Shown here: piece after piece, positions 1-5,562 of the stretch
How the letters are laid out: every line of letters begins with the position of its first letter
Numbering within the stretch: the first letter of the stretch is position 1
Program-made: the position numbers and the translations under genes
Notes under the pieces: model-generated
What the model was told of the DNA's origin: nothing
The model's input: the letters and a program-made list of their open reading frames with translations, nothing else
The model's database searches: none
Source of the DNA: Paracoccaceae bacterium
GTDB lineage: Bacteria > Pseudomonadota > Alphaproteobacteria > Rhodobacterales > Rhodobacteraceae
Assembly (NCBI GenBank): GCA_018222665.1
Contig: JAAEZW010000091.1
Location: 1 to 7,043 of the forward strand
Direction of reading: 5' to 3'
Length of the DNA stretch: 7,043 bases

Positions 1-63
1 CCTGATGACATCGACGAAATCACCGATGCCGTAGATCGTTCACTGACCAAGGTGTTCGGCTGA
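1..63 (+). CDS. 3' end of a gene, possibly a class III aminotransferase (partial)
   Basis: Frame 1 is open from the window edge to a TGA at 61-63 and encodes the tail DDIDEITDAVDRSLTKVFG. A short acidic/amphipathic helix of this type (I-D-E-I-x-x-A-x-D) is common at the C-terminus of class III (omega) aminotransferases. In Rhodobacterales a taurine:pyruvate aminotransferase (tpa) is often close to tauR and xsc, so tpa is a reasonable guess from context. Twenty residues are too few to prove the family. Its stop directly abuts the stop of the convergent regulator gene. Confidence 0.5.
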   Translation, partial: PDDIDEITDAVDRSLTKVFG

Positions 64-80
64 TCAAATCCCGGCCGAAC
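54..80. repeat. Inverted repeat spanning the two abutting stop codons
   Basis: Positions 54-60 (GTTCGGC) and 74-80 (GCCGAAC) are perfect 7-base complements separated by 13 bases. The loop contains both stop codons (TGA at 61-63 on +, TGA at 66-64 on -). It could be a compact hairpin that ends or protects both convergent transcripts. No T-tract follows on either strand, so it is not a textbook intrinsic terminator. Confidence 0.4.
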
Positions 81-870
81 TAAGATGTTCATGGTATTTG
101 CGCGGCACTTCGGAGAGACTCCGAAAACCACACAGCCGCGCAGCCTCTAAAATCGTTCTTGTATCCTGCTCCAGCGGTTGCAGGATACTTGGAACCACGG
201 TTTTACCGATTGGGTTTGCCGAACTCATCACCAAACACCGCCCAGATAAAAACCCATGCGTCGGCCATGTTCGGGTGCCGAAATGATCTATGCCAATTAC
301 AGTGTTTGGAATACGTGTGGCATACAGGAACGAAATTGATTCCGAAGAATTTAACAACAAACCACGATATTCGCGCACCTTCATGGGCGTCAGGTCAGAT
401 CGTTTCATGCCCCGCGCAATCGGGTCAAACCCACGCATAACCTGTGCACCGTCTTTGTTGAAAAATCGCACTATCCCAATCAAATAACCATCACGCCACA
501 TAAAGGATGGGCGGATCATCAGATGCAGGCCATCAGGTACGATTTCACGATTCACGTTTTCCTCATTAACCGAGTAATCGCGACCAAAAAATGCATAGTC
601 AAATGGCCACGACATACCACTTACATCACCTGGGCTTTGGTTCCGTTTCTCGGCCTCTAGCTCGGCAAGCGGCTCCAAAAGAATTCGCGCGTTCACGGAA
701 AAGTGATCGCAAATACGCTTCATCAAACCCGGTTTTGGGAAACTTTCGCCATTCAATATGCGATTCATCTGCACGCGATTTACGCCCAGATGATCTGCAA
801 CCTCTGCAATCGTCCCGGTTCTCTTGCACAATTCGCGCAAGTTGCGCCCAAAAATTTGATGGACGGACAT
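64..870 (-). CDS. Helix-turn-helix (XRE/Cro-CI-like) transcriptional regulator with unknown C-terminal domain
   Basis: Encodes 268 aa from the ATG at 870-868. Residues about 6-60 form an HTH domain: a first helix (NLRELCKRTG), then IAEVADHLGVNRVQMNRILNG, which resembles the helix-turn-recognition helix of XRE/Cro-CI proteins. Residues about 85-240 form a mixed globular region rich in aromatic residues that I do not recognise; it could bind a ligand. No transmembrane segment or signal peptide is visible. The start is uncertain: an in-frame TTG at 891-889 would add seven residues and lies about 12 bases after an AAGG, while the ATG has no clear Shine-Dalgarno. The gene is divergent from tauR across an AT-rich repeat region and convergent with the upstream gene. 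Regulation of the sulfonate genes or of itself is inferred only from position; a DNA-binding role is well supported. Confidence 0.8.
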   Translation of the reverse strand: MSVHQIFGRNLRELCKRTGTIAEVADHLGVNRVQMNRILNGESFPKPGLMKRICDHFSVNARILLEPLAELEAEKRNQSPGDVSGMSWPFDYAFFGRDYSVNEENVNREIVPDGLHLMIRPSFMWRDGYLIGIVRFFNKDGAQVMRGFDPIARGMKRSDLTPMKVREYRGLLLNSSESISFLYATRIPNTVIGIDHFGTRTWPTHGFLSGRCLVMSSANPIGKTVVPSILQPLEQDTRTILEAARLCGFRSLSEVPRKYHEHLSSAGI

Positions 871-964
871 GTCTTGGTCGCTGCTAGTCAACGAAAGTCA
901 TTGCCTTTCTTCGCAGTACATTCCTACTGAACACACGCATAACGTGCACTCGTTTCTTGCGGCT

Positions 965-1044
965 GATACATATGCCTGCAAAGGCTGTACATAATGTATC
1001 ATAAAAAGCGATACATAAGTATAAAATTATATCACTTAAGTATA
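965..1044. promoter_or_regulatory. Candidate operator/promoter region upstream of the HTH regulator
   Basis: GATACAT occurs at 965-971 and 1010-1016 (45 bases apart). Its complement ATGTATC at 994-1000 forms a perfect 7-base inverted repeat with the 1010-1016 copy across 9 bases. TACAT at 988-992 and ATGTA at 994-998 make another short palindrome. AAGTATA is directly repeated at 1017-1023 and 1038-1044, 21 bases apart (two helical turns), and ACTTAAGT at 1034-1041 is a perfect palindrome. On the - strand, positions 1031-1026 read TATAAT, a consensus -10 hexamer suitably placed for a transcript of the HTH gene; no good -35 is seen. Binding of the adjacent HTH protein is an inference. Confidence 0.4.
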
Positions 1045-1104
1045 TTTTAATGGAATGTGCAACAGTCACAATTTAGCCGCGCAAATCAGGCCAAACCTAT
1101 TGAA

Positions 1105-1164
1105 AATATTGTATTTCTTGCTGTGATGTGGGATAAATATACAATTAATAATATTGTATACAAT
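1105..1164. promoter_or_regulatory. Candidate operator cluster of ATTGTAT half-sites in front of tauR
   Basis: Four copies of ATTGTAT or its complement lie here: 1108-1114 (+), 1139-1145 (-), 1153-1159 (+) and 1158-1164 (-). The last two overlap to form the perfect 12-base palindrome ATTGTATACAAT at 1153-1164. The longer word AATATTGTAT repeats exactly at 1105-1114 and 1150-1159, 45 bases apart. The palindrome centre is about 33-39 bases upstream of the -10 box at 1192-1197, where an activator contacting RNA polymerase would sit. TauR autoregulation or control by the neighbouring HTH protein is plausible but unproven. Confidence 0.45.
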
Positions 1165-1191
1165 CTCAATCTGATGATCTAAGCAACTAGA

Positions 1192-1197
1192 TATAAT
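1192..1197 (+). promoter_or_regulatory. Candidate -10 box of the tauR promoter
   Basis: This is an exact TATAAT, 39 bases upstream of the tauR ATG. The region 16-19 bases further upstream has no TTGACA-like hexamer. That combination, next to the upstream palindrome, suggests a factor-dependent promoter with a leader of roughly 30-35 bases. Predicted by eye only. Confidence 0.4.
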
Positions 1198-1236
1198 GCC
1201 AGTTTACCATCCGTAATAGATCCAGTATGATGAGAT

Positions 1237-2709
1237 ATGGCGGTACCAGTTGAAAGTTTCATCCTTCATCCACAGCAAAGTGGCACCCTGCAAGCGCGTT
1301 TGCAACAAACCATTGCGCAGGGCATTCTGTCTGGCCAATTCCGCAAAGGTGAAAAGCTCCCCTCAACACGCAAACTTGCTTCTCACTTGGGCATCAGCCG
1401 CATAACAGTGACTTTGGCATATACCGAACTATTGGCCAGCGATTATCTGATGTCAAAGGATAGATCGGGATATTATGTGTCTGACACCGCCCCCGAAACG
1501 CCCCCATTTGAGGCAAAGACACAAGTCCCAGATCGTGTAGATTGGAGTAGGGCAATCGGGCAGCGGTATGCGGAAGGCGATCCAATCAACAAACCCCAAG
1601 ATTGGGCACGTTACAAATACCGTTTCATCTATGGCCAATCCGATCCAACCCTGTTCGATCACGCGAACTGGCGATTATGCGCCATTCGTGCATTGGGTGC
1701 CAAAGACTTTAACGCCTTAACCAGCGATCACTTTGACCGCGATGATCCAATGTTGCTTGAATTCATCGCCCGTCACACACTGCCGCGGCGAGGTATCTTT
1801 GCCCAAGAGGATCAGATTTTGGTGACCCTTGGCGCGCAAAATGCGCTGTGGCTCGCATCTCAGGTTTTGTTGACACAGCGCAGGACAGCTGTCATCGAAA
1901 ACCCATGCTATCCAGCGCTGCTTGAAATTCTAAACCAATCACGGTGCCATATTCATCCCGTAGATGTGGACGCAAGGGGAATGGTACCCGATGAGGTTCC
2001 TGACAATGCATCGGTGATCTTCACAACGCCCAGTCACCAATGCCCCACCAACCACACCATGCCGCTTGATCGCCGTAAAGCTTTGCTGGATCGTGCGGCA
2101 AATTTAGATGCCTTGATCGTCGAAGATGATTATGAATTTGAAATCGCCAACACCACCACTCCCTCGCCTGCCTTAAAGTCGCTGGATGCAGATGGTCGCG
2201 TTATTTACGTTGGCAGTTTTTCCAAATCGCTTTTCCCGGGCTTGCGCTTGGGGTATTTGGTTGGCTCTGCCCCCTTTATCCGCGAAGCGCGCGCCTTGCG
2301 CGCAAGCGTCCTGCGCCATCCCCCAGGGCATATTCAACGCACCGCCGCTTATTTCCTAAGTTTAGGCTATTATGACAGTCAAATCAAACGCACAGCCCGC
2401 ACCTATCGCGCGCGCCGTGAAACGCTGATCAACGCGATTGAAAAATACAACCTCACGATTGACGGTCCTGCGCCCTCTGGCGGTTCATCGGTATGGATGA
2501 AGGCACCAGATCACGTCGAAACAGCGGATTTGGCACACCGCCTTCAAAATCGTAGCGTCCTGATTGAACCAGGAACTGCATTCTTTCCCAACTTGGCGCC
2601 AAGTGCCTCGCATTTTCGCTTGGCCTATTCCTCAATCAGCCAAGAACACATTGAAACAGGCATCAGTTTGATCGCAGATGAAATTGCGCGAACTGGACTC
2701 GTGTCATAA
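1237..2709 (+). CDS. tauR: TauR-like MocR-family (GntR HTH plus aminotransferase-fold) regulator
   Basis: Encodes 490 aa, typical of MocR regulators. Residues about 15-83 are a GntR winged helix (GEKLPSTRKLASHLGISR, then a wing at DRSGYYVS). After a linker, residues about 125-485 have the class I aminotransferase fold: ENPCYP at 221-226, TPSHQCPT at 264-271, EDDYEFE at 296-302 with the PLP-contacting Asp/Tyr, and the SFSK motif with the PLP-binding lysine at K330, followed by PGLRLGYLVG. The PLP site appears intact, so PLP binding is expected while DNA binding, not catalysis, is the function. TauR proteins activate taurine catabolic genes in Rhodobacter; assignment here rests on MocR architecture plus the immediately downstream xsc. 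The ATG has a weak ribosome site (GATGAG just upstream), and no better start is seen. A different MocR effector (another amine) remains possible. Confidence 0.85.
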   Translation: MAVPVESFILHPQQSGTLQARLQQTIAQGILSGQFRKGEKLPSTRKLASHLGISRITVTLAYTELLASDYLMSKDRSGYYVSDTAPETPPFEAKTQVPDRVDWSRAIGQRYAEGDPINKPQDWARYKYRFIYGQSDPTLFDHANWRLCAIRALGAKDFNALTSDHFDRDDPMLLEFIARHTLPRRGIFAQEDQILVTLGAQNALWLASQVLLTQRRTAVIENPCYPALLEILNQSRCHIHPVDVDARGMVPDEVPDNASVIFTTPSHQCPTNHTMPLDRRKALLDRAANLDALIVEDDYEFEIANTTTPSPALKSLDADGRVIYVGSFSKSLFPGLRLGYLVGSAPFIREARALRASVLRHPPGHIQRTAAYFLSLGYYDSQIKRTARTYRARRETLINAIEKYNLTIDGPAPSGGSSVWMKAPDHVETADLAHRLQNRSVLIEPGTAFFPNLAPSASHFRLAYSSISQEHIETGISLIADEIARTGLVS

Positions 2710-2715
2710 TCCAAA

Positions 2716-2739
2716 CTGGCCCTACTGATTTAGACCAAT
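2716..2739 (+). promoter_or_regulatory. Weak candidate TauR site in front of xsc
   Basis: TauR of Rhodobacter capsulatus is described as recognising repeats of CTGGACYTAA (recalled from literature). Here CTGGCCCTAC at 2716-2725 matches 8 of 10 positions, and TTAGACCAAT at 2730-2739 matches 6 of 10 in the same orientation, 14 bases on. They lie in the 92-base tauR-xsc gap, where xsc activation would act. The second copy is poor and the match could be chance. The gap also has a short inverted repeat, GCGT/ACGC, at 2769-2781. Confidence 0.25.
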
Positions 2740-2801
2740 TTCACACTAAAACACAACCAAGGAAAACCGCGTATTTCACGCGCCCATCAGGAGTCGCATT
2801 C

Positions 2802-4583
2802 ATGAAAATGACAACAGAAGAAGCATTTGTAAAAGTTCTGCAAATGCACGGTATTGAACATGCATTCGGTATCATTGGTTCAGCCATGATGCCAATTTCG
2901 GATTTGTTCCCACAAGCGGGCATTCAATTCTGGGATTGTGCGCACGAAGGATCCGCGGGCATGATGGCGGATGGATACACACGTGCAACTGGCGAAATGT
3001 CCATGATGATTGCGCAAAACGGCCCAGGTATCACAAACTTTGTGACCGCTGTGAAAACAGCGTATTGGAACCACACACCTTTGTTGTTGGTGACACCACA
3101 AGCCGCGAACAAAACAATCGGCCAGGGTGGTTTCCAAGAAGTAGAACAAATGAAATTGTTCGAAGACATGGTCGCCTATCAAGAAGAGGTGCGCGATCCT
3201 TCTCGCGTATGCGAAGTGTTGAACCGTGTGATCATGAACGCGAAACGTGCATCAGCGCCGGCGCAATTGAACATCCCACGCGACATGTGGACACAAGTGA
3301 TTGATGTGGAACTTCCTGCAATTGTCGAATTTGAACGCCCATCCGGTGGTGAACAGGCGATTGCTCAGGCAGCTGAACTTTTGTCAAACGCGAAAAACCC
3401 AGTGATCCTAAACGGCGCAGGTGTAGTTTTGTCACAAGGCGGCATTGATGCGTCACGCGCATTGGCCGAACGTTTGGATGCGCCTGTTTGTGTTGGATAC
3501 CAACACAATGACGCATTCCCAGGGTCACACCCATTATTCGCGGGTCCATTGGGCTATAACGGATCAAAAGCGGGCATGGAATTGATCAGCGAAGCAGACG
3601 TTGTTCTGTGTCTGGGCACACGTTTGAACCCCTTCTCAACCTTGCCAGGCTATGGCATGGAATATTGGCCAGCGGATGCGAAAATCATTCAGGTTGACAT
3701 CAACCCTGATCGTATTGGCCTAACTAAAAAAGTGACTGTCGGTATCGTTGCGGATGCGGCAAAAGCGGCGAATGGTATTTTGGACCGCCTATCAGAGTCA
3801 GCAGGTGATGATGGTCGTGCCGAGCGTAAGGCAAAGATTGCCGAGAAAAAATCGCGTTGGGCGCAACAACTTAGCTCAATGGATCACGAAGACGATGATC
3901 CAGGCACAACATGGAACCAGCGTGCACGCGCAGACAAACCAGACTGGATGAGCCCACGTATGGCATGGCGCGCGATCCAATCGGCCCTTCCGACCGAGGC
4001 GATCATTTCGTCCGACATCGGCAACAACTGTGCAATCGGTAATGCCTATCCTGCGTTTGAAGAAGGCCGCAAATATTTGGCACCTGGCCTATTCGGCCCA
4101 TGCGGTTACGGCTTACCTGCGATTGTTGGCGCAAAAATTGGTCAGCCAAATGTGCCTGTTGTTGGTTTTGCAGGTGACGGTGCCTTTGGTATCGCGGTGA
4201 ACGAACTAACTGCGATTGGCCGTGGCGAATGGCCCGCTGTGACGCAAATCGTGTTCCGCAACTACCAATGGGGTGCTGAAAAGCGGAACTCAACCCTATG
4301 GTTTGACGACAACTTTGTTGGCACTGAATTGGATACACAAGTATCCTATGCCGGTATCGCACAGGCCTGTGGTCTAAAGGGTGTAATTGCACGCACCATG
4401 GATGAATTGACCGAGGCACTGCATCAGGCGGTCAAAGACCAAATGGAAAACGGTATCACCACATTGATCGAAGCAATGATCAACCAAGAATTGGGTGAAC
4501 CTTTCCGCCGTGACGCGATGAAGAAACCAGTGGCTGTCGCTGGCATCGACGCGGCAGACATGCGCAAACAAACAGCGGTTTAA
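2802..4583 (+). CDS. xsc: Sulfoacetaldehyde acetyltransferase (Xsc)
   Basis: Encodes 593 aa, the usual length for Xsc, a cytoplasmic thiamine-diphosphate enzyme that converts sulfoacetaldehyde plus phosphate to acetyl phosphate and sulfite. The three-domain ThDP fold is visible. The N-terminal PYR domain (about 1-165) holds the activating glutamate E49 in WDCAHEGSAGMMADGYTRATG-like context; a central domain (about 185-325) contains the GAGVVLSQGG region; and the C-terminal PP domain (about 385-570) has the GDG motif at 458-460 with the metal-ligand asparagine N487 in FRNYQWG, the expected spacing of about 27 residues. The near-invariant YQHNDAFPGSHPLFAGPLGY-like segment is a hallmark of this family rather than of acetolactate synthase. 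The ATG is preceded by a good AGGAG at 2789-2793, 8 bases upstream. It follows tauR in the same direction and ends at a strong terminator, so it is probably transcribed alone or with tauR. The key residues listed are all present. Confidence 0.95.
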   Translation: MKMTTEEAFVKVLQMHGIEHAFGIIGSAMMPISDLFPQAGIQFWDCAHEGSAGMMADGYTRATGEMSMMIAQNGPGITNFVTAVKTAYWNHTPLLLVTPQAANKTIGQGGFQEVEQMKLFEDMVAYQEEVRDPSRVCEVLNRVIMNAKRASAPAQLNIPRDMWTQVIDVELPAIVEFERPSGGEQAIAQAAELLSNAKNPVILNGAGVVLSQGGIDASRALAERLDAPVCVGYQHNDAFPGSHPLFAGPLGYNGSKAGMELISEADVVLCLGTRLNPFSTLPGYGMEYWPADAKIIQVDINPDRIGLTKKVTVGIVADAAKAANGILDRLSESAGDDGRAERKAKIAEKKSRWAQQLSSMDHEDDDPGTTWNQRARADKPDWMSPRMAWRAIQSALPTEAIISSDIGNNCAIGNAYPAFEEGRKYLAPGLFGPCGYGLPAIVGAKIGQPNVPVVGFAGDGAFGIAVNELTAIGRGEWPAVTQIVFRNYQWGAEKRNSTLWFDDNFVGTELDTQVSYAGIAQACGLKGVIARTMDELTEALHQAVKDQMENGITTLIEAMINQELGEPFRRDAMKKPVAVAGIDAADMRKQTAV

Positions 4584-4602
4584 TCAAACCCTGAACGAAA
4601 AT

Positions 4603-4629
4603 AAACCGCGCCCGAATGGTGCGCGGTTT
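4603..4629. terminator. Bidirectional intrinsic terminator between convergent xsc and pta
   Basis: AAACCGCGC at 4603-4611 pairs perfectly over 9 bases with GCGCGGTTT at 4621-4629, with a 9-base loop whose CC and GG may extend the stem around a bulged T. On the + strand the stem runs into TTTTC; on the - strand it runs into TTTATTTTC. This fits factor-independent termination of xsc, 19 bases after its stop, and of pta from the other side. Confidence 0.8.
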
Positions 4630-4671
4630 TCAAAATGCTACGAACGACGCAGCCGAGAATTGGCCAGACCT

Positions 4672-5532
4672 TTAATCGGCAAACATGGCGGATGTAATGA
4701 TCGCACCAGCAACAATATCATCAACAGTTGCCCCGCGGCTGAGATCACAGACAGGTTTTTTGAAACCTTGTAAAAATGGTCCAATCGCTTGGGCACCTGC
4801 CAATTCTTGGCAGAGCTTGTATGCAATGTTGCCAGAGTTCAGATCAGGAAAAATCAGCACATTCGCACCCCCTTGTCCCAACCCCTTTTTCACAGCGATT
4901 TTTGCATTTAACGCGGCATCTGCTTGGATCGGACCGATGTATCCGCCTGCCTCTGCCGCTTCGCGCACCAAATCAACGCTTTCGCCTGTGCCCGATGCAC
5001 CTGTTGAAAATGACAACATCGCAACATTGGCTGCACCCAACAAACGCACAGCAGTATTTTCAGAGGCCATGGCGATGCTGAGCAATTCATCGCTGTTGGG
5101 CGAAACATTGACCGCACAGTCGGCAAATATCAATTCGCGCCCATCTGGAAAACACATCAGGAAAAATGACGATGGCATATGCACGCCTTCGTCCAACCCA
5201 ATCGCGATTGACGCGGCCTCGATCACGCGGCGTGTGGGGCTGTCTGCCCCTGCAACCATGACATCCGCTTCGCCTGCGGCAACCATTGCGGCGGCGCGAT
5301 ATAGTGGTTTATTCAACATGCGTTTGGCGATGGCTTCTTTCATGCCGCGCCCTTCAACCAACGCCGCCATTTGCTCAGGTGTTGGATCTGACAATCCCAT
5401 CGGATGCGCCAAACCATCCGTTTCTAAAATCCGCGCGGCCTCTGCCACGCGTTCATCGTCCTCCAGTTCTGGGAAAACCACTCTTAGCGGTCTTTTGCGC
5501 GCAGATGCACGCGAAGTTTCGAGTACCGTCAT
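4672..5532 (-). CDS. pta: Phosphate acetyltransferase (Pta), short single-domain form
   Basis: Encodes 286 aa from the ATG at 5532-5530. Pta transfers acetyl between acetyl phosphate and CoA; beside xsc it would turn the Xsc product into acetyl-CoA. Family landmarks are VVFPELEDDERVAEAA (18-33), ADVMVAGADSPT (89-100), IFADCAVN (135-142), MLSFSTGASGTGESVD (172-187), ANVLIFPDLNSGNIAYK (223-239) and GPFLQGFKKPVCDLSRG (251-267). The start is set by GGAGG at 5541-5537, 4 bases before the ATG; the frame is open 33 codons further (to 5631), but that stretch lies antisense to the citrate synthase and lacks family similarity. At 286 aa it is shorter than the roughly 320-340 aa usual for stand-alone Pta, apparently from a compact region after residue 35. 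It has no DRTGG-type regulatory N-terminus. No acetate kinase gene is adjacent. It is opposite in orientation to xsc. Confidence 0.92.
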   Translation of the reverse strand: MTVLETSRASARKRPLRVVFPELEDDERVAEAARILETDGLAHPMGLSDPTPEQMAALVEGRGMKEAIAKRMLNKPLYRAAAMVAAGEADVMVAGADSPTRRVIEAASIAIGLDEGVHMPSSFFLMCFPDGRELIFADCAVNVSPNSDELLSIAMASENTAVRLLGAANVAMLSFSTGASGTGESVDLVREAAEAGGYIGPIQADAALNAKIAVKKGLGQGGANVLIFPDLNSGNIAYKLCQELAGAQAIGPFLQGFKKPVCDLSRGATVDDIVAGAIITSAMFAD

Positions 5533-5562
5533 ATCGCCTCCGTTTTGTGAAAGGAGCCAGCA
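5533..5562. promoter_or_regulatory. 30-base divergent start region with two ribosome-binding sites
   Basis: The gap between the divergent pta and citrate synthase starts contains GGAGG on the - strand (5541-5537, 4 bases before the pta ATG) and AAGGAG on the + strand (5551-5556, 6 bases before the citrate synthase ATG). There is no room for two separate promoters, so at least one must lie inside the opposing coding sequence, giving transcripts with complementary 5' ends. Confidence 0.75.

Noticed and set aside
884..1069. A 61-codon - strand frame in the regulator-tauR gap
   Set aside because: It lies in AT-rich operator-like DNA, overlaps the regulator start, and has no family features.
4003..4419. 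A 138-codon - strand frame inside xsc
   Set aside because: It is a Gln/Arg/His-rich shadow of xsc codons, with no ribosome site or domain.
2802..4583. Reading the ThDP enzyme as acetolactate synthase
   Set aside because: The Xsc-like sequence segments, the lack of an ilvN-type small subunit, and the TauR/Pta/TauE context all favour Xsc.
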